From the IMG/VR virus record IMGVR_UViG_3300044627_002450, positions 1 through 23,928 of that record: a stretch of 23,928 bases of DNA. The stretch is one strand, 5' to 3'. This DNA is from a virus. The translations under genes and the position numbers were made by a program. Below, piece after piece: positions 1 to 6,190 of the stretch; the stretch's first letter is position 1; each line of letters starts with the position of its first letter. Under the pieces are notes generated by a model. It worked only from the letters and a program-made list of their open reading frames with translations. It did not search any database and was not told where the DNA came from.

Positions 1-631
1 GGACGAGGCAGATGGTATTAGGTTCGATGCACAGAACGGTCTAAAGGCATTCCTGGAGCAGTTCTCATCCAATTGCCGTTTCATCTTTACTGCTAATCTA
101 CGACACAAGCTAATTGAGCCTATTCAGAGCCGTTGTACTCATGTAGATTTTCGTATTGAATCCGAAGACAAGAAAACGTTGATGGCTTTGTTCTACAAGC
201 GCATTCTTTCAATTCTTGACAACGAAGGCGTGAAGTACGATCAAAAGGCAGTGGCAAAGCTAATTGATAGAAACTTCCCGGATTTTCGACGTACGCTGAA
301 TGAACTACAGCGATATGGTGAGAGCGGTGAAATTGACACAGGAATTCTAATCAACAGAAGTACGGATGACATTGCTCGTCTTGTATCCCACGTCAAGGAA
401 AAGAACTTCAAGGAAATCCGTAAGTGGATTGGCGAAAACGAAGACATTGAGGCATCCACTCTGTTTAGGCAGCTATATAATCTGTCGGAGACAAGTATGA
501 AGAAGTCGAGCGTGCCTCAGTTGATTCACATTCTAGCGGACTATCAATACAAATCCGCATTCGTTGTTGACCAACAGATCAACACTGCGGCATGTATGTT
601 GGAAATCATGGCTAACTGTGAGTGGGAATGA
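1..631 (+). CDS. 44: Sliding-clamp loader large subunit (gp44-like AAA+ ATPase), 5'-truncated by window edge
   Basis: The reading frame is open from base 2 to the stop at 629-631, so this is the C-terminal ~209 residues of a longer protein. The visible part begins with a DEAD Walker B box, then the sensor/arginine-finger region (FIFTANLRHKLIEPIQSRC), followed by the helical lid and collar region. This order is typical of phage gp44 and RFC-type clamp loaders. The family, as a gp44/gp62 complex, uses ATP to open and load the gp45 ring clamp onto primed DNA for the replicative polymerase. gp62, regA and gene 43 downstream support the call. The Walker A motif lies outside the window. The end overlaps the next gene (ATGATG). 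Confidence 0.93.
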   Translation, partial: DEADGIRFDAQNGLKAFLEQFSSNCRFIFTANLRHKLIEPIQSRCTHVDFRIESEDKKTLMALFYKRILSILDNEGVKYDQKAVAKLIDRNFPDFRRTLNELQRYGESGEIDTGILINRSTDDIARLVSHVKEKNFKEIRKWIGENEDIEASTLFRQLYNLSETSMKKSSVPQLIHILADYQYKSAFVVDQQINTAACMLEIMANCEWE

Positions 632-969
632 TGGAGTACGTTATTCACTTCTGTTTTTTCTTCTTCGGCTTTTGTATTGGTAGTTGGTTAACTGCAGCGA
701 TGATTGCCAGCAAGATCAAAGAGCATGACAAAGCACTTAACGGTACACCGATCGCCACGCGGGCAATCTATGTAGAAGAACACCAAAACAATCTGTTTGC
801 TTACGACAAAAATACACATCAGTTTCTTTGTTCGTTTACTTCGTACAATGACCTATATCATAAGCTCCTTGGCATTGATGCAAACGTGGAATGGACATTC
901 AACGAAGCAAGTCGGTTGCTGGTAAACAAATACAAGGAGAAGAACAATGGCGCAAACGTCATTTTTTGA
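628..969 (+). CDS. Small single-pass membrane protein of unknown function
   Basis: 113 residues if started at the ATG at 628 (ATG at 631 is equally possible); both overlap the gp44 stop. Residues ~4-28 are one strongly hydrophobic, Phe-rich segment (VIHFCFFFFGFCIGSWLTAA) followed by charged KIKEHDK, so the rest is probably cytoplasmic. The soluble part has a V-E-E-H...F-A-Y-D...F-L pattern that recalls small phage proteins of unknown function. The 3' end overlaps the gp62 start by 23 bases. In T4, genes 44 and 62 are adjacent, so this gene is an insertion within the clamp-loader operon. It could help place replication at the membrane, but that is a guess. Confidence 0.8.
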   Translation: MMEYVIHFCFFFFGFCIGSWLTAAMIASKIKEHDKALNGTPIATRAIYVEEHQNNLFAYDKNTHQFLCSFTSYNDLYHKLLGIDANVEWTFNEASRLLVNKYKEKNNGANVIF

Positions 970-1324
970 CTGGCTGAACAGTATCAATCTAAAGACCGAG
1001 ATGGACAGTGAGCTCATTGAAAAGGAGTACAACCCCTTCATGGTCAACCGAGGACTGTCCTACTTTAGCGACACGGTTCATTGGGCTAACGAGATGAACC
1101 AGCGCTCGTTCCTTGACAAGGACTTACAATATAAGTTTCTACTAAATACAGTGAAGAAGGGGAAGCGTTTTGGTAAGTGGGCTAAAGCAGAGAAAGACGA
1201 AACAATTGACATGCTCATTGAGTTCTATCAAGTAAACAGGCAACGGGCACAGGAAATTTCACGTTTACTAAATACCAAACAGCTTCAACTTATAAAAGAA
1301 AAGATGTATAAAGGTGGAAGATAA
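947..1324 (+). CDS. 62: Sliding-clamp loader small subunit (gp62-like)
   Basis: 125 residues. It carries the phage clamp-loader A subunit signature: FDWLNSIN at the start, YNPFMVNRGLSYF at ~28-40, and a basic LLNTVKKGKRFGKWAK stretch at ~66-81. gp62 has no ATPase site; it joins four gp44 subunits to form the loader that places the gp45 clamp on DNA. A good Shine-Dalgarno (AAGGAG) lies 7 bases before the ATG, inside the upstream membrane-protein gene. The protein is shorter than T4 gp62, as in other distant T4-like phages. Its stop overlaps the next start (TAATG). Confidence 0.88.
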   Translation: MAQTSFFDWLNSINLKTEMDSELIEKEYNPFMVNRGLSYFSDTVHWANEMNQRSFLDKDLQYKFLLNTVKKGKRFGKWAKAEKDETIDMLIEFYQVNRQRAQEISRLLNTKQLQLIKEKMYKGGR

Positions 1325-1773
1325 TGGTATTTCCTGAACAAGCTAGAGCAGTAGATTTATTGTATGAATGGTCTCCGGAGAAGATGGTCGAGGTGTTGCT
1401 GGACAAGCCCGACGACTTTCTGAAGGTACGCGAGACACTGACCAGAATGGGCATCGCAAGTAAGCGACCCGATCTTGATGGCAAGCAAGTTTTGACACAG
1501 AGCTGTCATCTGCTGCACAAGAAGGGCAAGTATTACATCATGCACTTCAAGGAACTTTTCTGCCTTGATGGTCGCGAATCTGATCTTACTGTATCCGATG
1601 TTGAGCGTCGCAATCTTATTATCGGTCTGCTACAAGAGTGGGGATTGGTAAAGGTTATCAACGTGCAGCTAATATCGTTCAAGGCACCCATGTCGTCCAT
1701 TAGAGTAATCTCACATAAAGAAAAGAACGGCTGGAAACTAACGAGCAAGTACACCGTTGGAATCAAGAAATAA
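1324..1773 (+). CDS. regA: RegA translational repressor of early genes
   Basis: From residue 21 the protein follows T4 RegA closely: KPDDFLKVRETLTRMG, then QSCHLLHKKGKYYIMHFKEL, a D-G-R turn, a RRN...LLQEWGLV helix and a C-terminal W-K-L-x-x-K-Y-T. RegA binds ribosome sites of many early phage mRNAs, including its own operon, and blocks translation. Start choice is uncertain. ATG 1324 overlaps the gp62 stop and has AGGTGG at good spacing, giving a 20-residue extension not found in T4. ATG 1384 matches the T4 N-terminus, and its GGAG lies only 3 bases upstream. Family identity is firm; the start is not. Confidence 0.9.
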   Translation: MVFPEQARAVDLLYEWSPEKMVEVLLDKPDDFLKVRETLTRMGIASKRPDLDGKQVLTQSCHLLHKKGKYYIMHFKELFCLDGRESDLTVSDVERRNLIIGLLQEWGLVKVINVQLISFKAPMSSIRVISHKEKNGWKLTSKYTVGIKK

Positions 1774-1776
1774 ATA
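1769..1776 (+). promoter_or_regulatory. Candidate late promoter (AATAAATA) for hsp20
   Basis: AATAAATA followed by GTA matches the T4 late consensus TATAAATA in 7 of 8 positions and overlaps the regA stop codon. The same ATAAATAGTA string precedes the late genes at 14564 and 17585. A start a few bases downstream would give a ~135-base leader for hsp20. Confidence 0.5.
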
Positions 1777-1792
1777 GTAAAAGAATTTTACG

Positions 1793-1883
1793 GTTCCTCT
1801 ACCTTAGGGACGTATATGCCGGCACAACGATATGGTGCCCCTGTATTCGGTAAGCAGGATTAACGCTGTGCCATCCGGGCAGC
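1793..1883 (+). other. Run of four predicted hairpins in the regA-hsp20 gap (structured leader or small RNA)
   Basis: The 143-base gap holds four consecutive short stems: 1793-1797 with 1807-1811 (GTTCC/GGGAC, one G-T pair), 1821-1825 with 1835-1839 (GGCAC/GTGCC), 1840-1843 with 1855-1858 (CCTG/CAGG), and 1865-1872 with 1877-1883. Loops are 9, 9, 11 and 4 bases. The gap is more GC-rich and structured than other gaps in this compact genome, and no ORF fits. It could be a 5' leader regulating hsp20, a small RNA, or a processed spacer. It matches no RNA family that I recognise. Confidence 0.4.
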
Positions 1884-1891
1884 AAATTTTT
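1865..1891 (+). terminator. Possible intrinsic terminator of the clamp-loader/regA operon
   Basis: A 7-bp stem with one bulge (GCTGTGCC with GGGCAGC, loop ATCC) is followed by AAATTTTT. The T-run is short and set off by three A's, so this is a weak terminator call and may simply be the last hairpin of the leader. Confidence 0.35.
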
Positions 1892-1916
1892 AACTCGCTT
1901 CATAAAGGAGAAACTT

Positions 1917-2396
1917 ATGACACATCTTTCTGTATTTGGTCCAGGCTTCAAGGACTTCGATAAGTATTTCGTTGGCTTTGAAGATCAACTCAGCAAACTT
2001 GCTAAGGTGCATGATGACCTTACCAAGAACATTCCCAATTATCCCCCATACAACATCAAGAAGACTGGTGACAACACCTACGCCATTGAACTTGCTGTGG
2101 CTGGGTTTGGTAAGCAGGACATTGAGATTGAACTGGCTGAAGGCAAGTTGATTGTCAAGGGTAGTCTAACAGACTCAACAGATGACAATTTTGTATTCAA
2201 GGGCATCGCTAATCGTGCGTTCACTCGCGCTTTTGCACTAGATGATCAGATTGAAGTTCAAGATGCTGAGATGATCAACGGCATGCTTCGCATCTTCCTT
2301 GAGCGCATCATCCCTGAACATAAAAAGCCAAAAAGGATTGAAGTAAAGGACAAAGCCGAGAAGCCAAAGTCCAAAGCTCAACTACTAGCAGAGTGA
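1917..2396 (+). CDS. hsp20: Small heat-shock protein, Hsp20/IbpA-like
   Basis: 159 residues. After a variable ~40-residue N-terminus comes NYPPYNI, then an alpha-crystallin domain (~42-140): IELAVAGFGKQDIEIELAEG, KLIVKG, and a FTRAFALDD...INGMLRIFLERIIP segment. The tail is Lys-rich. This is the IbpA type of Hsp20, an ATP-independent holdase that keeps unfolding proteins soluble. Hsp20 is common in environmental T4-like phages, where it is thought to aid head or tail assembly. AAAGGAG sits 7 bases before the ATG. A candidate late promoter and a structured leader lie upstream, pointing to its own transcript separate from regA. Confidence 0.95.
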   Translation: MTHLSVFGPGFKDFDKYFVGFEDQLSKLAKVHDDLTKNIPNYPPYNIKKTGDNTYAIELAVAGFGKQDIEIELAEGKLIVKGSLTDSTDDNFVFKGIANRAFTRAFALDDQIEVQDAEMINGMLRIFLERIIPEHKKPKRIEVKDKAEKPKSKAQLLAE

Positions 2397-2399
2397 ATC

Positions 2400-2564
2400 A
2401 TGATCGATAAACTAAAGAGAATGTTTTCTGCTGTAATCGACGGCATCATCGAAACCAAGGCTTTCAAGGCTCAAAATTACGTGGACAGTTATCTAGCAAG
2501 CGCTACTGACATTCGCGATCTTGAGCAGAGAATGAGAGATCTTCAGTCTCGTGGCATCGTATAA
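2400..2564 (+). CDS. Small helical protein of unknown function (54 aa)
   Basis: ATG at 2400, three bases after the hsp20 stop, opens 54 codons ending in TAA at 2562-2564. It starts MIDKLKRMFSAVIDGIIETK and ends DLEQRMRDLQSRGIV. The composition is amphipathic and helical, and the C-terminal ...LE-R-M-R-L-R-G-I shape loosely recalls DUF1127/YjiS-like small proteins. Codon use looks coding, and the close spacing to hsp20 suggests co-transcription. No function can be assigned. Confidence 0.65.
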   Translation: MIDKLKRMFSAVIDGIIETKAFKAQNYVDSYLASATDIRDLEQRMRDLQSRGIV

Positions 2565-2576
2565 CGTAAACCCACA

Positions 2577-2601
2577 GTAACTCATAAATAATTTGAGTTA
2601 C
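2577..2601 (+). repeat. Perfect 8-bp inverted repeat around a late promoter
   Basis: GTAACTCA (2577-2584) and TGAGTTAC (2594-2601) are exact reverse complements separated by TAAATAATT. The repeat encloses the late-promoter motif at 2583-2590. In transcripts coming from upstream it would fold just ahead of the ribosome site of the gene at 2618. Confidence 0.75.
2583..2590 (+). promoter_or_regulatory. Candidate late promoter (CATAAATA)
   Basis: CATAAATA differs from T4 TATAAATA only at the first base. It is 28 bases before the ATG at 2618 and sits within an inverted repeat, as do the late promoters at 9043 and 14530. Confidence 0.6.
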
Positions 2602-2617
2602 TAAAGAGGGATTACAT

Positions 2618-2857
2618 ATGCTAAGAGGTCGAAGAGTTGGTAAGGTAATCAAAATTACTACATTTCAAACAGTAAGAAGGGGTAATTGGTTACTCCGTTT
2701 TTCAATAACTGATATGGATAGTATCATGTTATTGTGTTCTTCGACAACTAATATTGAAAATACTTTTATAAAGTTTTTCAATACTGAAGAAGAAGCAGTT
2801 AGTTTCGTTGATTTTCTAGTTACTCAGGAACAGTATGAAATAGGTGATACTGAGTAA
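2618..2857 (+). CDS. Unknown 79-aa protein, AT-rich orphan
   Basis: Begins MLRGRRVGKVIKITTFQTVR and ends QEQYEIGDTE. It reads as a mostly beta protein with a final helix (EEEAVSFVDFL) and has no recognised motif. GGG at 2608-2610 lies 7 bases before the ATG. Base composition is visibly richer in A and T than in neighbouring genes. The gene is boxed between a late promoter in an inverted repeat and a strong terminator, forming a self-contained unit that looks like a recently gained 'moron'-type cassette. Function unknown. Confidence 0.7.
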   Translation: MLRGRRVGKVIKITTFQTVRRGNWLLRFSITDMDSIMLLCSSTTNIENTFIKFFNTEEEAVSFVDFLVTQEQYEIGDTE

Positions 2858-2875
2858 TATAGTAGAGTAACAAAC

Positions 2876-2904
2876 AAAGCCCGACCAAAAGAGTCGGGCT
2901 TTTT
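2876..2904 (+). terminator. Strong intrinsic terminator
   Basis: AAAGCCCGAC (2876-2885) pairs perfectly with GTCGGGCTTT (2893-2902) around a CAAAAGA loop and runs into TTTTT. It separates the 2618 gene from the early-promoter block that starts seven bases later. Confidence 0.93.
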
Positions 2905-2910
2905 CATGGC

Positions 2911-2939
2911 TTGAAATTTAATAGTGTGCGTGCTATACT
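2911..2939 (+). promoter_or_regulatory. Sigma70-like early promoter, copy 1
   Basis: TTGAAA (2911-2916), 17-base spacer, TATACT (2934-2939), followed by GGTAACAAGTTAGAAAGG carrying the ribosome site of the gene at 2966. The same boxes, spacing and leader recur at 3226. It lies directly behind a terminator, as expected for a new transcription unit. Confidence 0.85.
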
Positions 2940-2965
2940 GGTAACAAGTTAGAAAGGAATGTGAA

Positions 2966-3229
2966 ATGTCCCAAGTGAAACAAGATAACCAAAATGCTCT
3001 TGCTGATGTTCTTCGTGCGTTCAGCGAGGCAGCCAAGATGAACTACGGTACGCACGCCTTTGAAGCAGGCTACCTGCAGAGCACTCTTGTTAGCATCCTG
3101 CCTCTGTTGCCCAAGCGAGCACAGAAGGTTTTGATCGAAGACATGATCCGTGCTGCACAAAAGCAATCTGCGTTTGCTTTTCAAAAGCAATCGGATCAAA
3201 TCATCGCCAAGATGAGTAAAAAGGCTTGA
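2966..3229 (+). CDS. Unknown 87-aa protein, early gene
   Basis: Start follows AGAAAGG and is driven by the promoter at 2911. The protein begins MSQVKQDNQNALADVLRAF and is predicted all-helical, with Ala, Gln and Lys rich stretches (e.g. AAQKQSAFAFQKQSDQIIAK) and a basic end MSKKA. No enzyme motif or membrane segment. Small proteins from strong early phage promoters often act on host functions, but nothing here shows a target. The stop codon lies inside the -35 box of the next promoter. Confidence 0.8.
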   Translation: MSQVKQDNQNALADVLRAFSEAAKMNYGTHAFEAGYLQSTLVSILPLLPKRAQKVLIEDMIRAAQKQSAFAFQKQSDQIIAKMSKKA

Positions 3230-3254
3230 AATTTATTCCGGGATCCGTTATACT
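3226..3254 (+). promoter_or_regulatory. Sigma70-like early promoter, copy 2
   Basis: TTGAAA (3226-3231), 17-base spacer, TATACT (3249-3254), then GGTAACAAGTTAGAAAGG. Apart from the spacer it repeats the cassette at 2911. The -35 box contains the TGA stop of the preceding gene. Confidence 0.85.
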
Positions 3255-3280
3255 GGTAACAAGTTAGAAAGGTACACGAA

Positions 3281-3598
3281 ATGTCCAAGTTGCTGATTTC
3301 CACTCAAGTTTACGAAAATTACGCCTGGGGCGAAGATGGTACTCTGGGTACCGGTGCCGATGCGTACTGGAAGGCAAAGGGCGGCAACGACTACGTTGTC
3401 AAGAATGTTGACGAGTGTGACATGGTTGACATCATCGTGGACCGCGTTCGTGGCAAAATTGAGTGCGATAATGACGCCTTCCGGGAATACGTTATCGGCT
3501 GGAAGGTGGTTGCTGATGACTACCTGACATCGTTTGAGCGAGACCAGCTCGAGTACGACGGCAAGATTACGTATCCCGCTCAAGAAGTTAATGTATAA
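3281..3598 (+). CDS. Conserved phage protein of unknown function (105 aa)
   Basis: Begins MSKLLISTQVYENYAWGEDG and continues with a GADAYWKAKGG segment, then mixed alpha/beta with an acidic C-terminal half. The N-terminal pattern (LLISTQVYENYAW) is one I associate with a widespread family of small uncharacterised phage proteins. It is the first gene behind early promoter copy 2 and lies 14 bases before the RNA ligase gene, so it may head the transcript for the RNA-repair block. Function unknown. Confidence 0.8.
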   Translation: MSKLLISTQVYENYAWGEDGTLGTGADAYWKAKGGNDYVVKNVDECDMVDIIVDRVRGKIECDNDAFREYVIGWKVVADDYLTSFERDQLEYDGKITYPAQEVNV

Positions 3599-3612
3599 TT
3601 TTGGAGAAGTAA

Positions 3613-4674
3613 ATGCGTAAGTTGGCTACTATTCGTAAGATTGATGAAATTCGCCCAATCGAGGGTGCGGATGCTATTGAGTGCGCCGTAATCGGTGGAT
3701 GGACTGTGGTTGTGAAGCGCGGCGAGTTCAGCGCGGGCGATCTTGCTGTGTACTTGGAAATTGACAGTTTCGTTCCAACTGAACTGGCACCGTTCTTGAC
3801 CAAGCCGGGTCACTTTCCCAAGGAATACAACGGTGTCAAGGGTGAGCGTCTTCGTACGGTGAAGTTGCGTGGGCAGGTCAGTCAAGGTCTGCTGCTTCCA
3901 CTACATAACGATCCGTCCGGGACGTATGTTCATAAGTTTGATCCCCTTGGGTCAGGCGAAGAGTTTACTATGGATGTCGAAGAAGGTACCGACGTTACCG
4001 AATTCTTTGGTATTCAAAAGTGGGAAGCACCTATCCCGGCTCAACTGGCGGGTCAAGTCCGCGGTAACTTCCCGGGGTTCATTCCCAAGACCGATCAGGA
4101 ACGCATTCAGAATCTGACTAAGGAACTGGAACATTGGAACAGTGACCCACAGTTCACTTGGGAAGTCACTGAGAAGCTAGACGGCAGCTCTATGACTGTG
4201 TACGTGCGTGATGATGACGAAGGTGTTTGCTCTCGCAATCTGGACCTGAAGCGCGACGAAGCCAACACTTTCTGGATGGTCGCTATTCGTGAACAATTGA
4301 TTGAGAAGATTCGTCAAACTGGTCGTAACCTGGCTCTGCAGGGCGAACTGATTGGCGAAGGGATTCAAAAGAATCCGTATGGTATCAAGGGTCAAGACTT
4401 TCGTTTGTTCGACATCTATGACATTGATCGTGGTGACTACATGACTCCCCTGGAGCGTCGAGTGTTTGTTGCAACTCATGGCATTAAGCATGTTCCTGTT
4501 ATCGCCACTGAGGAGGTAATCGAATATGGTGTTGCGGGTCTTCTAACAATGGCAGAAGGCAAGAGTGTGTTGAGCAATGCCGAGCGTGAAGGGTTTGTAT
4601 TCAAGTGCAACGTTTTCGGTGGTCCTACGTTCAAGGCAATTAGCAACAAATTTTTGATGAAGGGCGGAGATTAA
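3613..4674 (+). CDS. RNA ligase, DraRnl/Rnl5-like
   Basis: 353 residues. An N-terminal OB-like domain (~1-130, RKLATIRKIDEIRPIEGAD) comes before the nucleotidyltransferase domain, the order seen in the DRB0094/Rnl5 RNA ligase family. Visible motifs: EKLDGSS with the expected adenylated lysine K188 (motif I), SRN (Ia), LQGELIGEGI (III), EGFVFK (IV) and FKAISNKFLMK (V). The enzyme should activate 5'-phosphate RNA ends with ATP and seal nicks, acting in the cytoplasm. A GGAG lies just upstream of the ATG. A phosphoesterase and a second, different RNA ligase follow closely, suggesting an RNA-repair function against host tRNA or rRNA cleavage. Confidence 0.9.
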   Translation: MRKLATIRKIDEIRPIEGADAIECAVIGGWTVVVKRGEFSAGDLAVYLEIDSFVPTELAPFLTKPGHFPKEYNGVKGERLRTVKLRGQVSQGLLLPLHNDPSGTYVHKFDPLGSGEEFTMDVEEGTDVTEFFGIQKWEAPIPAQLAGQVRGNFPGFIPKTDQERIQNLTKELEHWNSDPQFTWEVTEKLDGSSMTVYVRDDDEGVCSRNLDLKRDEANTFWMVAIREQLIEKIRQTGRNLALQGELIGEGIQKNPYGIKGQDFRLFDIYDIDRGDYMTPLERRVFVATHGIKHVPVIATEEVIEYGVAGLLTMAEGKSVLSNAEREGFVFKCNVFGGPTFKAISNKFLMKGGD

Positions 4675-4675
4675 A

Positions 4676-5227
4676 ATGAAGACATGGATTACAAGTGACC
4701 TGCATTTTGGTCACGGAAACATCCTGAAGTTCAATCCTGCTACGCGCAAGTTTCGGGATGTTGAACACATGAACTCAGAAATGATCCGAATGTGGAACGA
4801 GTTTGTTGAGCCCAACGATTACGTATACATCCTTGGTGATGTTGCTTTCTGTAATGCCGCCAAGGCGGCAAACATTATGCGTAGCCTGAACGGTATGAAA
4901 ATTCTGGTGCGTGGTAATCATGACTCCAAGTTGATTTCTAATCTAGAATTTAATGGATGCTTTCATAGCATTCACGATTACCTGACTATCAATTGGAACG
5001 GAACTCGGGTAAGTATGTTTCATTACCCAATTCATGAGTGGGATCAATGTCACCGTGGCGCTGTACACTTTCACGGACACGTTCATGGCAGGCCGACTGG
5101 TCTTGAGCGGTATCGTGTTCGTGATGTTGGAATGGACGCTACTGGTTGCGTAGTAACGCTAATGGACGTTATGGTAAAAGATGCACTGCGTGGTGAAATT
5201 AAGACGCATGGCACTTCTACTATGTGA
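4676..5227 (+). CDS. Calcineurin-like metallophosphoesterase
   Basis: 183 residues with the complete two-metal phosphoesterase motif set: DLHFGH (D8, H10), GDV (D55), GNHD (N81-H82-D83), H116 in FHYPIH, and HGHVHG (H133, H135). The single-domain size fits small phage and bacterial phosphoesterases acting on nucleotides or RNA phosphate ends. It begins 1 base after the upstream RNA ligase stop with GGAG at good spacing. Lying between two RNA ligases, it could heal RNA ends (2',3'-cyclic phosphate or 3'-phosphate removal) before sealing. That role is inferred from position; the motifs alone do not give the substrate. Confidence 0.92.
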   Translation: MKTWITSDLHFGHGNILKFNPATRKFRDVEHMNSEMIRMWNEFVEPNDYVYILGDVAFCNAAKAANIMRSLNGMKILVRGNHDSKLISNLEFNGCFHSIHDYLTINWNGTRVSMFHYPIHEWDQCHRGAVHFHGHVHGRPTGLERYRVRDVGMDATGCVVTLMDVMVKDALRGEIKTHGTSTM

Positions 5228-5234
5228 TGAAAAT

Positions 5235-6155
5235 ATGAACAAGGAAGATTTGAAGCAATTTGTTGAGAGCAATCCCAAGTTGGTTACCATGCGCGAGTGT
5301 GGTGGTTATCCTGGGCTGTATGTTCTCAAGTATTCAAAGAAGGTGTTCTATGATAACCTGTGGAATGAGTACCTAGAAGAATGTCGAGGAACTATCGTTG
5401 ATAGCGATTTCAACGTAGTTTCTCGTCCTTTTACCAAGGTGTACAACTATGGCATCGAATCTAAGGCCCCTGTGTTGGGTGCGAACACTCTTGTTACCGC
5501 ATATCGCAAGGTGAACGGTTTCATGGTGGCTATGACTTGTTATAATGGTGATATTCTAGTGTCCACCACTGGGTCTACCGATAGCGAGTATGTTGCCATG
5601 GCGAAGGAAATGATGCTAAAGCATCAGTGCTGGGAGGATTGGCGATTCGCGGTTTATGATGCTGAAGGAATGACTTTGCTGTTTGAGTGTGTTCATCCGA
5701 ACGATCCTCATATTGTCGTGGAAAAGCCGGGCATGTACTTCCTGGGCTGGCGTGAAAATCGCTGGGATAGTGCTGTTCATGGCTGGAGCTGCTCGGAGGT
5801 ATGGCGCGAGTACGCATCTAATGGTTTTTCTTGTCACTCAGTTGAGTCATATCATGTGACTTTGCAGGAGTTGCAGGAAATGACCAAGCAGTGCCGTCAC
5901 GAAGGATTCGTGTTTTACACTCAATCCAATGCAAGTGCAAAGATCAAGAGCCCTTACTACTTGACTTCTAAGTGGGTGGCTCGTAATCCTCGCACTGACA
6001 AGCTGGTGGACATGAAGAACGATATCAAGAAGAACTTAGACGAAGAATACTATCCTTTGGTTGACGCAATACGTGCTAATATAGTAAACTATACAAGCAT
6101 GGATGAACAACAACGATTGGCGTGGGTTCGCAATTTCGTGGATAAAGTAGAGTAA
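5235..6155 (+). CDS. RNA ligase, T4 Rnl1-related
   Basis: 306 residues from ATG 5235; earlier in-frame ATGs at 5181 and 5208 overlap the phosphoesterase gene and add no family-like sequence. Motifs follow T4 RNA ligase 1: EECRGTIVD and SRPFTKVYNYG before the active site, Y-R-K92-V-N-G (motif I), STTGS (Ia), LLFECVHPNDPHIVV (III/IIIa), EGFVF at 223-227 (IV), KIKSPYYLTSKW at 236-247 (V). The C-terminal ~55 residues are helical. T4 Rnl1 reseals host tRNA cut by anticodon nuclease. The motif I sequence KVNG, instead of KxDG, departs from the consensus Asp. Second sealing enzyme of the RNA-repair block. Confidence 0.85.
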   Translation: MNKEDLKQFVESNPKLVTMRECGGYPGLYVLKYSKKVFYDNLWNEYLEECRGTIVDSDFNVVSRPFTKVYNYGIESKAPVLGANTLVTAYRKVNGFMVAMTCYNGDILVSTTGSTDSEYVAMAKEMMLKHQCWEDWRFAVYDAEGMTLLFECVHPNDPHIVVEKPGMYFLGWRENRWDSAVHGWSCSEVWREYASNGFSCHSVESYHVTLQELQEMTKQCRHEGFVFYTQSNASAKIKSPYYLTSKWVARNPRTDKLVDMKNDIKKNLDEEYYPLVDAIRANIVNYTSMDEQQRLAWVRNFVDKVE

Positions 6156-6190
6156 AAGTTAAAACGGTTTCCTTTGAAAGGTAGTAAATA

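Noticed and set aside
1774-1916. tRNA or known riboswitch (for example glutamine-type) in the regA-hsp20 gap
   Set aside because: No acceptor stem, anticodon arm or T-loop pattern fits, and the conserved glutamine-riboswitch bases that I recall are not present.
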